DNA of 64,000 nucleotides, taken from positions 1 through 64,000 of the forward strand of contig NZ_BCWY01000033.1 of the NCBI RefSeq assembly GCF_001894825.1. Direction: 5' to 3'. The notes beneath the pieces are model-generated. The model made no database searches. It was not told the DNA's origin and saw nothing but the letters and a program-made list of their open reading frames with translations. This document shows, piece by piece, positions 36,042 through 48,700 of this stretch (the stretch's first letter is position 1; each line of letters opens with the position of its first letter). The stretch comes from Rhodococcus jostii NBRC 16295 (GTDB taxonomy: Bacteria; Actinomycetota; Actinomycetes; Mycobacteriales; Mycobacteriaceae). The translations under genes were made by a program, and so were the position numbers.

Positions 36042-36152
36042 ACGTCGGCCGGCGGTCGAACCCCGTCCGACTGCACCGTGTCCGGTGCCCTGGTGCCGGA
36101 CACGGTGCGCACCACTTCACTCGAATGATCCAACTCAATCAAGGACGACATC

Positions 36153-37406
36153 GTGATATCACACGGAAATTCTTACGGCGACAACGACGGCGACAACACG
36201 CTCGCCGCCCCCTCCGAGCCCGAAGTCACGGGCAGCCACGTCGTCGTGTTCACGGAAGGCAACCGAAGGGACGGCGCGCAGACTCTCCGCGACGTTGCCG
36301 GACTGTCCGACGTGGCAAGCAGCACCGAGTTCGAAGCAAGCGCGGTAGACCTGTCGGAGACGCGGGCAGCCGACGCCGTTGTGTTCGACGAATTGGGGAT
36401 CGCGGTGGTGACCGCCGACCCCGACCAACTGGCGACGCTGCAGGCCTCGGCCGCGGCAGAGGACGGCGCCGTGCTCTCCATCGAGCCGGAGTTGATGCAC
36501 TACGCACTTTCGATCGGCACGGACCCTCGGGTGCAGGCCGAACTGACGAGTTTCGCCGATACGTCGGAGTTCACGTGGGGGCTGCACGCCACCAACGTCG
36601 CCGCATCAGCGTGCGGTGGCTTCGGCGTCAAGGTCGCCGTCCTCGACACCGGTTTGGATCTGACACACCCCGATTTCGAGGGCCGCACCGTGACCGCCCA
36701 GTCGTTCGTGCCGGGCGCCGGCCCGCAGGACGGGCACGGGCACGGCACCCACTGTGTCGGAACCGCGTGCGGTCCCAAGACCCCGAGCGGCACTCGGCGC
36801 TACGGCGTGGCCCACAAGGCGGACATCTTCGTCGGCAAGGTGCTGTCCGACCAGGGGCGTGGACCCGACCGAGGAATTCTCGCCGGGATCGAATGGGCGA
36901 TCGCGAACGGCTGCCAGGTGATCTCGATGTCGCTCGGCGCGAACGTGGAAGCCGTGTCCGTTGCGTACGAGACGGTGGGCAGTCGGGCACTGGCGTCGGG
37001 GGCGTTGATCGTCGCGGCAGCGGGAAACAACGCGAACCGGGCGGCAGGGAAGATGGGATTTGTCGGCCCGCCCGCGAACAGTCCGTCGATCATGGCCGTC
37101 GCCGCGCTCGACTCGACGCTCGGGCTGGGCAACTTCTCGGCCCGCAGCAACCCGGTGATCGGTGGTCAGATCGACGTGGCAGGTCCCGGGGTGGGCGTGT
37201 TCTCCACCGTTCCCTTGCCGACGCGGTACGGCTCGAAGAGCGGGACGAGCGTGGCCGCCCCGCACGTTGCCGGCATCGCGGCGTTGTGGTGCGAGGCAAC
37301 CGGGCGCACGGGAACAGAACTGTGGGCCGTCCTCACCCAGCAGGCCCGCAGACTCATGCTGCCCTCCCTCGACGTCGGATCGGGAATGATCCAGGCACCG
37401 GCATGA
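36153..37406 (+). CDS. S8-family (subtilisin-like) serine protease without signal peptide
   Basis: 417 aa protease. The catalytic triad is Asp168 (VAVLDTGLDLTHPDF), His200 (GHGHGTHCVG) and Ser366 (SGTSVAAPHVAGIAALW), with the oxyanion Asn in VAAAGNNANRAAGK. Residues about 25-120 (SHVVVFTEGNRR, GIAVVTADPDQLATLQASAA) resemble an I9-type propeptide. No secretion signal or membrane segment is visible, unlike most bacterial subtilases. GTG 36153 follows AAGGACG. It overlaps the next gene by ATGA, so the protease and the 77 aa I9-like protein are made together. Confidence 0.9.
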   Translation: MISHGNSYGDNDGDNTLAAPSEPEVTGSHVVVFTEGNRRDGAQTLRDVAGLSDVASSTEFEASAVDLSETRAADAVVFDELGIAVVTADPDQLATLQASAAAEDGAVLSIEPELMHYALSIGTDPRVQAELTSFADTSEFTWGLHATNVAASACGGFGVKVAVLDTGLDLTHPDFEGRTVTAQSFVPGAGPQDGHGHGTHCVGTACGPKTPSGTRRYGVAHKADIFVGKVLSDQGRGPDRGILAGIEWAIANGCQVISMSLGANVEAVSVAYETVGSRALASGALIVAAAGNNANRAAGKMGFVGPPANSPSIMAVAALDSTLGLGNFSARSNPVIGGQIDVAGPGVGVFSTVPLPTRYGSKSGTSVAAPHVAGIAALWCEATGRTGTELWAVLTQQARRLMLPSLDVGSGMIQAPA

Positions 37407-37636
37407 TCGGCATCACCGTCACCGTCGACGCCGACCACCTCGACAACATCGAGGCGGTCGGCGCGGCGCTGCGGCAACGCGGCATGCGCGTCGATCAGAT
37501 ACTGGGCACGATCGGAATCATCTCCGGTGCTGTCGGAGACGAGGACCGCACCGTCCTCGAATCCGTTCCCGGAGTGCAGTCCGTCGAAACGGAGAACACC
37601 ATTCGGATACCGCCGCCCGACGCCGACCCGCAGTAG
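37403..37636 (+). CDS. Stand-alone I9-like (protease propeptide/inhibitor-like) small protein
   Basis: 77 aa protein (starts MIGITVTVDADHLDNIEAVG), translationally coupled to the S8 protease (ATGA). The beta-alpha-beta-beta-alpha-beta pattern with ...LGTIGIISGAVGDEDRTVL and VPGVQSVETENTIRIPP resembles inhibitor I9/subtilase propeptide domains. It may fold, inhibit or regulate the protease in trans. The role is inferred from fold pattern and coupling. Confidence 0.65.
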   Translation: MIGITVTVDADHLDNIEAVGAALRQRGMRVDQILGTIGIISGAVGDEDRTVLESVPGVQSVETENTIRIPPPDADPQ

Positions 37637-37655
37637 CGGCGGTACCTCGAACGGA

Positions 37656-39548
37656 TCAGCTACCGCAGTTCGGTACGTCCACCGTGACGTTCGGCGAATC
37701 CACCAACGGCTGCACCGGAACCCGGGCCTCACCCGGAGCGGTGGGTTCGGTGAGCTGGTACGTGATCTCCGTCGTCTTGCCGCGAGGGATCATCGCTCGC
37801 ACGTTGAACACGGGGTGGTCGAGTTCGCTTCCGGTGAAGACGAATTGCTGGGTGCCGTTGATCGTCACCTTGTCGAGTGTCGCGCCTCGAGTGGCGAGCA
37901 ACGACAGGTCGACGGCGTTGGTGCCCTTCGGTGAATTGCCGATGTTCTCGAACATCCCCGCAACGTAATCGGGGAACTCGCCTGCAGGGGTGTTGTTGGT
38001 CAGGCGCACCGTGACCGTCGAGGAGCGGGTGTCGCCGACACACGTGTCAGCCACATACTCGATCTCGCGCGTCAGGTAGTAGTCGAGCTTGTTTCCGCCC
38101 TGATTGTTCACCACCACACCCGCGTACGGCGCCGCGTCGTCCGGAACCACATTGCCGACCTTCGTCGTCGAAAGCACCTGCTGGAGTGCGGGGTCCGCGC
38201 TCCACACTGCGATCCGACCCTCTCCGGCGGCCTTGCCCAGTGCATCGAGCAGGGCCTGGGGGGATGACAGCTTGCCGGTCATCTTGTCGACCACTCGCGC
38301 GGCGACGGTCTGCAAGTACTGCTTGCGGGCGTTGTTGTCGTCGGCGAACCGCACATACGCGGTCGATTCGGTGAGCTCGACAACGTTGTCCTTGGTGATG
38401 ACCTCGCCGTCGGGCATTGTGACCGGGCCGATGGCGCCGAGCACATAGCTGAGGGCGACGGGATCGGTCGCGACCACTCCATCCACCTCTTCGCCGGATT
38501 CCTGCGCCCACAGGGAACGCCAGATCTGTGCGGCATACGGGAAATGCGAACTCAGGTTGCTGTTCCGGAAGTCGGTCGTGGGCCGGCTGAGGCCGTACCG
38601 TGCGTCGTACTCGGGTCCGAGGTCGAGGGGTTGCTTGGCCAGCGACAGCTCCGAGTTGGCGCCGAGTGTGTCCACCTTCGCTCCGCCGTCGTTGGCGCGG
38701 ACGATACCGAATCCACCCAGCAGGCCACCGGTTCCACGCGCTTCGGCGTTCGTCTGGAATCCGAGGAAGTAGTTTCGCGGCCCGTCCCCGCCGAGCATCG
38801 CCGGCACCACCTTGGCGGCGATCGCCGTGTTGCTCAGCAGCTTCGACAGCTCTGCCGTCTGATCCTGCAACGCCGTGCGCGCCTCGTTCACCACACCGAG
38901 ATAGGCGGCCTCGTCGACATGCTGTGCCTGTTCCGACAGCGATTGCGCGGCAACCGATGTCTGATCCAGGACCGGGACGGCATCCCGTAGCGACTGCACG
39001 TTGACGCGGCCACCGCTCTCGATCAGCTGATCCGGGGCCAGCGTGCTGCCGGCGTCCACGGCTGGCGTCAGAACGTCGTGTGTGAGCCCCCGCACGACCT
39101 CGGATATCTGCTGAGAAGTTGCCAACGGGCTGCCGAGGACGGGAACAGCCGCTGTGATGCTCCACGGGATCGAGTGAGTGTTGTCGTAGGCGCGCGACGC
39201 GTACTTGTCGGCGTCGGAGGCTGACCGCTGGGCATCGGCGGTGTTCCCGTCGAGCAAGGCGTCCTTGGCGAGTTGCGCGTGACCGCGTGCCTCTTCGAGG
39301 TTCGCCTGCGCCTCGCGGGCGGTATAGCCGAGCCACGCACCGAAGGCTACGACGACCACCACGGCCACCGAGCCGCCGATGATCAGGCGGCGCCGCAGGC
39401 GATGTGCCCGCACCTGCGGTTGGTGTGTCCGGCGTTTACGGACACGTCGAACCGACGCGCTATCGGCCGCGTGAGCTCGGCCGTCCGAGCCACGATTGTC
39501 CGGGCCTGACGTGCCGAAACCCGACGGGCCCGTGACGTTGTCGTCCAT
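37656..39548 (-). CDS. DUF4012 membrane-anchored protein
   Basis: 630 aa protein. A basic N-terminal cytoplasmic tail is followed by one membrane segment (LIIGGSVAVVVVVAFGAWLG, about 52-72), a helical region (about 75-230) and an extracytoplasmic DUF4012 domain including YFLGFQTNAEARGTGGLLGG. DUF4012 proteins are common beside actinobacterial exopolysaccharide genes, but their function is unknown. AGGAG lies 11 bases before ATG 39548. It is divergent from the NRPS and convergent with the I9-like gene 19 bases away. Confidence 0.85.
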   Translation of the reverse strand: MDDNVTGPSGFGTSGPDNRGSDGRAHAADSASVRRVRKRRTHQPQVRAHRLRRRLIIGGSVAVVVVVAFGAWLGYTAREAQANLEEARGHAQLAKDALLDGNTADAQRSASDADKYASRAYDNTHSIPWSITAAVPVLGSPLATSQQISEVVRGLTHDVLTPAVDAGSTLAPDQLIESGGRVNVQSLRDAVPVLDQTSVAAQSLSEQAQHVDEAAYLGVVNEARTALQDQTAELSKLLSNTAIAAKVVPAMLGGDGPRNYFLGFQTNAEARGTGGLLGGFGIVRANDGGAKVDTLGANSELSLAKQPLDLGPEYDARYGLSRPTTDFRNSNLSSHFPYAAQIWRSLWAQESGEEVDGVVATDPVALSYVLGAIGPVTMPDGEVITKDNVVELTESTAYVRFADDNNARKQYLQTVAARVVDKMTGKLSSPQALLDALGKAAGEGRIAVWSADPALQQVLSTTKVGNVVPDDAAPYAGVVVNNQGGNKLDYYLTREIEYVADTCVGDTRSSTVTVRLTNNTPAGEFPDYVAGMFENIGNSPKGTNAVDLSLLATRGATLDKVTINGTQQFVFTGSELDHPVFNVRAMIPRGKTTEITYQLTEPTAPGEARVPVQPLVDSPNVTVDVPNCGS

Positions 39549-39776
39549 TGCTGCTCGGCTCCTGTCTGAGGGGTGTGCAGAGATTATCGTGACGTATCGC
39601 TCACACTGCCCCTCGTGTGGAGCGGTGATGATTTGCCCAGTATTGTCTAGGCCAGGTAACGAACCACGAGGCGCCCACGATGTAAGTCCCGTCGAGGCAC
39701 GGCCTCACAACTTCGAGGTACGGCTGAGTGGCGGGACAAATGTGTGTCAAGGCCCTGTGAGGGCGGGGTGGCGGAA

Positions 39777-42700
39777 GTGAGTTCATTTCCGCTTTCGCGT
39801 GCGCAACAAGCGCTGTGGTTCGCTCAGCAACTCGATCCCGACGTTCCGCTGACTATCGCCCAATATGTCGAGGTCCGCGGGTTCCTCGATCTCGACGCTT
39901 TGGTCGCGGCCACTGATCGCGCCTGCCGTGAACTGGAGTCCCCTGTCATTCGGTTGGTAGACGCGCCGGGGGAGCCGTGGCAATTGGTGGATCAGAGCAT
40001 CAGCGATGCTCTCACCTACCTAGATCTGCGTGAATCCGACGACCCGGTTGGTGATGCGCGGCGCTGGATGGCCGAGTCGTACAGCCGGCCAATCGACGTG
40101 CTCGCCGATCGGTTGATTGCGGCCACGCTGCTGCACCTCGGCGACGGCCACTATTACTGGTACTCGTATGTACACCATCTGGTGATGGACGGACACGGCG
40201 CGATGGTGCTGATGAACCGGGTGGCCGAGCTCTACACCCATCGCCTGAATGGGACCGAGGCGCCGCAGTCCAACGCAATGAGTCTGCGCGAGTTGCACGA
40301 CTCGGAGGAGGCGTACAGGCAGTCGAGCAGGTACGCGAAGGACCAGGATTACTGGGCCGCACGGACGGTGGAACTTCCCGCGCCGGCACGGCTGAGTCAC
40401 CGGGCGGAGAGTTCGGGAGCACAGTCGCGGGTCGCCAGCCGAATGATGGATCCCGAGGTTGCAACGCGAATCGAGGATCTCGCACGACTCTGGAACTCGT
40501 CGGACGTTCCGGTGGTGGTTGCTGCGTTTGCCGCCTATCTGAGTCGGCTGACGGGCACCACCGACATCGTCCTGACGCTCCCGGTCTCTGCCCGGACCAC
40601 CGCTGCTGCACGGCGATCGGCCGGAATGGTCGCGAACACCGTGCCGCTGCGCCTGCGAGCGGACCCGGCCGTGGGGATTCGCGAGCTCGTACGTCGGGTG
40701 CAGCTCGAGTTGACTGGCGCGCTGAGACATCAGCGATTCAGATCCGAGGAGATGCGTTGCGCGGGCGTCGCTTCCACGCGCCGCGACTTCGGGCCCAGGG
40801 TCAACATCATGAACTTCTACCGTCAGATCGCTCTCGGCGACCTGGTAGGCGAGTTCACCGTGCTCCCCGCGGGAAAGATTGACGACCTGGCGGTGAACCT
40901 TTACCCGTCGGTAGCAGGCCAAGCGACCCGCGTCGACTTCACCGCCAATCCACGGTTGTACAGCGACAACGAGGTCTCGGCCCTGCTGTCTCGCTTCATG
41001 AATTTCCTCGCCGCCTTCACCGCGGCCGGGCCCGAAGACGTGCTCGGAGCACTGGAGGTACTGACCGCCGATGAGCGTGCGGAAGCGACGACCGAGAATC
41101 CCGGCCGTGCGCCCGACGCCGCGTTCCTGCACGAGTTGTTCCTCGACCGGGTCACCGACCGACCGGACGCGGTGGCTGTGACGTGTGGGGAACAGTCGCT
41201 CACGTACGCCGAACTCGACGAACGGTCCGCGGCGGTCGCCGCGTCGCTGAGTGAGACGGGAGTCGTCGCCGGCGACGTCGTGGCCGTCGTGCTGCCGCAG
41301 TCGCCGGATCTGATCGCCACGATCATTGGCGTGGTACGCGCCGGCGGTGTCTACCTGCCCGTCGACCCGCAATACCCGCCCGAGCGCATCCAGTACCTGC
41401 TGGACGACGCCGAGCCGGTTGCGGTGATCGCAGACGCGGCTTCGCCGCCCGTGAGTACTTCTTACCCACGGGCGGTTAATAAGTACTCACGGGCGCGGAG
41501 CGCATACGTGATCTACACGTCCGGATCGACCGGCCGGCCGAAGGGCGTGCTGGTGACGCACGCCAATGTGCTGTCGCTGCTGACGAATACGCGGGACGAG
41601 TTCGGATTCGGGCCGGACGACGTGTGGACGATGTTCCACTCAGCTGCCTTCGACTTCTCCGTGTGGGAGATGTGGGGCGCCCTCACCACCGGCGGCCGAT
41701 TGGTTCTCGTCGACCACTTCACGGCCCGTTCACCGCACGAATTCCAGGACTTGCTGGTCCGCGAGGGCGTGACCGTCCTCAACCAGACGCCGTCGGCATT
41801 CGGTCAGTTGGCTGAGGTCGACGATCCCGCGGATCTGCCGGTGCGGCTGCTGATCTTCGGCGGCGAAGCGTTGGACCCGACACAGGTGTGGCCGTGGCTC
41901 GAACGCCATTCCGGAGTGCGCGCGGTCAACATGTACGGCATCACCGAAACCACCGTGCACGTCACCGCGGCTGAACTCGACCCCCCGGCCCACGACGCGT
42001 CGGCGACCATCGGCCGCGCGCTACCAGGGGTCCACACCTACGTACTCGACGGTGCGCTGCGACCGGTGCCGCCGGGCAGCGTGGGGGAGCTGTATGTCGC
42101 CGGGGCGCAGGTCTCCTCCGGATACCTCCACCGACCCTCGCTGACAGCAGAACGATTCGTCGCGAACCCGTTCGTCGCAGGCGCCGTGATGTACCGCTCC
42201 GGTGACCGTGTCCGGTATCGCGGCGGCGGTCGGCTCGATTACATCGGGCGCACCGACACCCAGGTGGAGCTGCGTGGATATCGGATCGAACCCGGCGAGA
42301 TCGAAGCCGTGCTCCTGGGGCACCCCGACGTCGAACGGGCTGTAGTGGTTCTCCGCGACACGACCGTCGGACGGCGGCTCGTCGGCTATGTGGTGACGGA
42401 CGCCGACCCTGCGACGCTGACCCGGCACCTGCGTACGATCCTGCCCGACCACATGGTGCCCGGCGCACTGGTTTCCCTCCCGGCAATTCCGTTGACCGTC
42501 AACGGAAAGGTCGACCGCACTGCACTGCCCGATCCGGGTGTTCTGACCGCGGACGGGCAGGGAACCCACACCCCTATCGAGGACGTGGTGGCCGACGTGT
42601 TCGCCGAGGTGCTCGGCGGCACCGAAGTGGGGACGCGGCACAACTTCTTCGATCTGGGCGGCAATTCGCTGCTCGCGACCCGAGTGTCCGCACGCGTGAG

Positions 42701-45700
42701 CGCCGTCTTCGACATCGACGTGACGGTGAAGGACGTCTTCGAAGCCGCCACCGTCGCCGAGTTGGCCGCCCGTGTCGAAGAACGATCCGGTGCCGGGCGT
42801 CGGCGTCCGCCGCTACGACCCGTTACCGGCGACGGCCGCATCCCACTCTCGCCGGCGCAGCAGCGGATGTGGTTTGTCAACCAATTCGACACCGGTGCTG
42901 CGGGATACAACCTCCCGCTCGTCGTTCGACTCGACGGGGAACTGGACGTTCACGCCCTGGCGTCCGCGGCACACGACCTGATCGAACGGCACCGGACCCT
43001 GCGCACCGTGTACCCGTCCGATGCCGACGGCGCGCACCAGGTCGTGCTCGACGCGGCTGACGTCGTGCTGGAGCTGGCGCCCATCGCGCTGCCCGAGGAT
43101 GCGGTCGCCGCGCACCTGCGGGCGTTCGCCGACAACGGATTCGACGTCTCCGTCGAGGCACCGATCCGGTCGCGGCTGTATCGCGTCGGACCCGACGCGC
43201 ACGTGTTCGCCCTCGTGGTGCATCACATCGCCGCCGACGCGTGGTCGCTGACCCCGCTGATCCGCGACACGATGACTGCGTACCAGGCCCGGCTCGCCGA
43301 CCGCGGTCCCGAGTGGCCTCCGCTACCTGTGCAGTACAGCGACTACAGCGTATGGCAACGGGCAGTCCTCGAGGAAGCGTCCGCCGACACCCTGCGGCAG
43401 TACTGGCTCGACACGCTCGCAGACCTGCCCGAGCAGGTCACCGTGCCCGCCGACCACCCGCGCCCTGCGGCGGCGTCCGGTCACGCCGGCACCGTCGGCA
43501 TCGAACTCGACGAGCAGGTGCACGACGCACTGAACGCGCTGGCACGCAACGGTCGGGCCACCACGTTCATGGTGCTGCACGCCGCGCTGGCGGCCGTCCT
43601 CTCGCGCTACAGCGGCAGCCGCGACGTTCCGATCGGTACCGCCGTCGCCGGCCGCACCGATCCGCAGCTCGACGACATGGTCGGGATGTTTGCCGGCACT
43701 CTCGTGTTACGCACCGCAGTCGACCCGTCGGCAACGTTCACGGAGTTGCTCGCCCACGTCCACGAACAAGACATTGCGGCTTACACGCACGCCGACATGC
43801 CGTTCGAGACCCTGGTCGAGTTGCTGAACCCGGCGCGGTCGACGTCCCATCACCCGCTGTTCCAGGTCGCGCTGTCGATGCAGCGCGGCCGTCCTGGCCA
43901 GGTGACACTGCCCGGGCTGACGGTGACACCCGTCGGGGACGTCGTGGACCGGGCCAATTTCGATCTGCAGCTGACCGTCACCGAGTCCGGACCCGGCGGT
44001 CGCCTGCATCTTGACTTCGGTTACGACGCAGACCTGTACGACCACTCGTCGATCGAGCAGTTCGCGTCGCGGCTGGTGCGGTTCCTCGAGGCCGTCTGCG
44101 CGGACCCCCTGCTGCCGGTGGGTGACGTCGACCTGTTCGACGCCGCGGAGCGCGCCGCACTGGTGCCCGCTGTCGGTCCCGCTGCTCCCGCGCCGTCGAC
44201 GCTGCGCGAAATCCTGACCCGCGGCGTCGTCGTCGCACCGGACGCTGTCGCGGTGTCCGGCGGGGGTGTCGAACTCACCTACCGCGAGCTGGACGCGCGC
44301 TCCGACGCCGTGGCACGTGAACTCGCCGAGACCGGTGCGGGACCGGGAAGCCTGGTTCCGTGGGCAGATCCGAGGTCGGTGGACTCGGTGGTGCGTCTGT
44401 GGGCGATCGCGAAGACCGGCGCGGCACCGGTGCTGTTCGACCCCGCGCGCACCGCCTTCACCCCACGTGAGTGGGAAAGCGTGCCGGGGCACACCGTGCC
44501 ACTCACGTCCGAGGTGGCGTACGTCGTGTACACGTCGGGAACGACGGGCACACCCAAGGGCGCCGTCGTGACGCACGACGGTCTGGCCGCGCTCGCCGCC
44601 GACCTGCGCGAGCGGTACGCAGCCGGTCCCGGCTCGCGGATGGTGCACCGCGGTGCGGCCGGATTCGACATGACGCTGCTCGAGGTTCTGGTCGCGGGGG
44701 CGTCGGGAGCCACCCTGGTGGTCGCGGCGGACGCCGAATATGCCGGCCCGGCGCTCGCGGAACTGATGGCACGCGAACGCATCACCCACGCGTGCATGAC
44801 ACCGACGATCCTCGCCACCCTCGGCGATCGGGCGCTTCCGGATCTGCAGGTGCTGATGGTGGGCGGGGAGCGCCTCAGCCCCGAGTTGACGAACCGCTGG
44901 GCCGCCGGACGTCGCCTGTACAACGCGTACGGCCCCGCCGAGACCACCATGTACTCCTTCAGCACCGGACCACTCGTCGCGAGGGAGCCGGTCTCGGTCG
45001 GCGCACCCGTGCACGGTGTGTCCGCGGTGGTACTCGACGACCGGCTCCGTCCGGTACCTCCGGGCCTGCCCGGGGAGCTGTATCTGGCGGGCAGCGGCCT
45101 GGCCCGCGGTTACCGGGATCAGCCACGTCTGACGGCGGAGCGGTTCGTCGCGGCGGACGATGGCACACGCCGGTACCGCACGGGTGACCTGGTGCGCTGG
45201 CGGAAGATTGCCGACGGATTCGAGCTGGAATATCTGGGCCGCAACGACTCTCAGATCAAGATGCGGGGAGTGCGCATCGAGCCGGCGGAGATCGACACCG
45301 TCACCGCCCGGCTCACCGACGTCGCGTTCGCGGCCACCGTGGTACGCCTGACCGGTGCGGGCACCGAGATGCTGGTGTCCTACGTGCTGCCGAACGAGCA
45401 CCTCGACACCCACGATCTGCGTCGTCGGCTCGCCGAAGTGTTGCCGTCGTACCTGGTGCCGACCGCCGTGGTGGTGCTCGACGCCGCACCGCCCACGGTG
45501 AACGGCAAACTCGACCTGCGGTCGCTGCCGCTGCCGGAACTGGCGGTCGCCGAGAACGCTGCGCCCGACACCGACACCGAACGCGCGGTGGCAGCGGTGT
45601 TCGCGGACGTCCTCGGAAGCGGCAGCGTGGGCCGGGGGACGCACTTCTTCGACGCGGGCGGCAACTCCCTGCTCGCCACACAGCTGACGGCGCGGCTCAC

Positions 45701-48700
45701 CGACTCCCTGGGACACGCGGTGCCGCTGCGAACCCTGTTCGCGCACCCCACCGTTGCCGAACTGGCCGAAGCCCTCGACGACGCAGTCCCCGAAACCGAC
45801 CTCCGGCCCGCCCTGGTCGCACGGCCGCGGCCCGATCGCATTCCCCTGTCCCGCAGCCAGTACCGCATGTGGGTGCTGAACCGCAACGATCCCGACTCGC
45901 CGACGTACAACCTGCCCGCCACAGTGCGGCTGGACGGCGTGCTCGACGTCGACGCGCTGACCGCGGCCTTCGAGGACGTGATCCGGCGGCACGAGACACT
46001 CCGGACGCGGTATCCGATGGACGGCCACCCGTACCAGGAGATCCTCGATCCCGTACCGCTCGACCTGGATCCGGTCGACGTGCGCGATCCGGCCGAGTTC
46101 ATGGACGAGTTCGCATCCCGCGGCTTCGACCTGACACACGACCGACCCATCCGGGTTGCGCTGTTGCGTCTCGATCCCCGAAGCCACGTGCTGGCCGTCA
46201 ACATCCACCACATCGCCGCCGACGGATGGTCGCTGACACCGCTCGTCTCCGACGTGCTCAGTGCTTACGCGACACGCTGCTCGGGCACCGCCCCGCACGG
46301 GGATCCGCTGCCTCTGCAGTACGCCGACTACGCCGTGTGGGAGCGCGAACTGCTGGGCGGAGAGTACGGGCAGCGCCGCGTCGAGCACTGGCGTCGAGTG
46401 CTGGACGGCGTCGACGGCACAGCACCACTGCCGACGGATCGGTCGCCCAGCGGTTCGAACCGCGCCGGCGTCGTCGAATTCGAGGTGTCGGCGCAGGTGC
46501 AGCAGGCGGTGCATCTCCTGGCCGCGCAGCACCACGCGACACCGTTCATGGTCCTGCACGCGGCGCTGTCCGTGGTGCTGTCGAGGCACGGCGCGCAGTC
46601 CGACGTCGTCGTCGCCACGGCCGTCGCCGGGCGCGGGGAACGCGCACTGGACTCCCTGGTGGGGATGTTCGTGAATACCCTCGCACTGCGGGCGCAGGTG
46701 CTGCCGGACATGCCGTTCACCGGGCTCGTCGCGCAGGTCCGGGACTTTGACGTCGCTGCATTCGAGCACGCGGACGTGCCGTTCGAGGTGGTCGCCGGAC
46801 TGCTGGGCGGTCGCACCCCGCAGGTTGCCCTGGCGTTGCAGAACATGCCGATACCCACCGTCGAGGCGGCGGGCATGATCGTGACGGCCGAGGAATTCGA
46901 TACCGGAACAACGAAGTTCGACTTCCACCTCACGTTCACCGAGACGTCGAACGACGGTGCTCCCGCAGGAATGAGCGGCGTCGCGGTGTACTCGGCCGCA
47001 CTCTTCGACCATCAGACGGTGCGGTCGCTGGTGACCAACCTGGAACGGGTGCTCGAGGCGGTCGGCGCGGATCCTGCCCGGGCAGTCGGCGACATCGTGG
47101 TGACCGGCGCGGAACCCCTCGTCGGTGAGCAGCCCGCCGCCGAACGCACCCTCGCCGAGATCCTGACGGCCACCGCCGCCAGATACCCCGACAACGATGC
47201 CCTCACCGACGGCGAGAGCACGCTGACCTACCGCGAACTGGACGAACGTTCCGACGCGCGGGCCCGGGAACTCACCGCGCAGGGTGTCACGGCGGGTGAG
47301 GTCGTGCCGATCGACCTGCCGCGGTCGTCGGACTTCGTGGTCGAACTCTGGGCCGTCGCCAAGACCGGTGCGGCGTTCAGCCCTGTGAGCGGTTTCGGTG
47401 GCCAGGGCTACCAGAAGTGCGCACGGGACGTGGCGTACGTGATCCAGACCTCCGGCTCCACGGGCACGCCCAAGGCCGTCGCCGTCACCCACCGAGGGTT
47501 GGGACCGCTCACCGCCGAGGTGGTGCGACGGTACCGGGTGGGCCCCGACGACCGGGTGCTGCACGGCTACAACCCTGCGTTCGACGCCGCGCTGCTCGAG
47601 ATGCTGCTCGCCTTCGGTTCCGGGGCCTGCCTGGTGGTCGCCCCCGCCGACGTCTTCGCCGGCGCCGAGTTGCACCGGTTGCTCGCCGATCAGCGCGTCA
47701 CCCACTACCTCTCCACGCCGTCCGTCCTCGCCACACTCGAGCCGCGCGGGCTCGAATCCGTGCGCGTCGTGGGTGTCGGAGGGGAGGCCCTGAGCCCCGA
47801 ATTGGCCGCAACGTGGAGCGCCGGACGACTCCTGCTCAACGCCTACGGTCCGACCGAGTCGACGGTGGTCGCGACGCTGACCGAAGTCGACCCACTGACC
47901 GCGAACGGTCCTGTGACGATCGGCGGTCCGATCGCCGGAACCACCGCACTGGTGCTCGACACCCGGTTACGCGCAGTCCCCGTCGGCGCTGTCGGTGAGC
48001 TCTACCTCGCCGGATCCGGACTGGCCCAGGGGTATCTCGGCGCACCCGGCCGGACGGCGGAGCGTTTCGTCGCGGCCACGGACGGCACCCGCATGTACCG
48101 CACCGGCGACCTGGTGCACCGGCGGGCAGACGGCACCCTCGCGTTCCTCGGCCGCGGCGACCGCCAGGTCAAGCTGCGCGGCATGCGCATCGAACCCGCC
48201 CAGGTGGAAGCCGCGTTGGCGGAACTGCGCGGCGTCGAGCAGGCCGCAGTGTCGGTACAGCGCAACGAACTCGTCGCCTTCGTCGGCGGCACAGGCATCG
48301 ATTCCGGGACTCTGCGACAGCACCTGACGGGCCGTCTGCCCGCGTACCTGGTGCCGTCCCGCATCGTCACGATGGACGCCTTGCCGCTCACCGCCAACGG
48401 CAAACTCGACGTCGCCGCGTTGGAAGCGTGGGACGACGACGTGATCGCGACTCCGCCGCGCACCGCCGTCGAAGAACTGGTGGCCGGTGTGTTCGCGGAC
48501 GTTCTCGGCTCCGCCCGGATCGGTACCGGGCACAACTTCTTCGAAGCGGGCGGCGATTCGTTGTCCGCGACCGCGGTGACGGCCCGCCTGTCCGCCGCGT
48601 TGGGCGTCGACGTTCCCGTGCGCGTGTTGTTCGAGAACCCGAGCCCGGCGGCGCTCGCTCGGTGGATGGGTGACACTGCCTCGGGGGCCGCACGACCGCT

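Noticed and set aside
43707-47705. A 1332-codon open frame on the minus strand inside the NRPS
   Set aside because: It is the antisense shadow of high-GC NRPS coding sequence, with no ribosome site and a His/Arg/Gly-rich composition with no family match. The same applies to 47967-50258 and 50307-51875.
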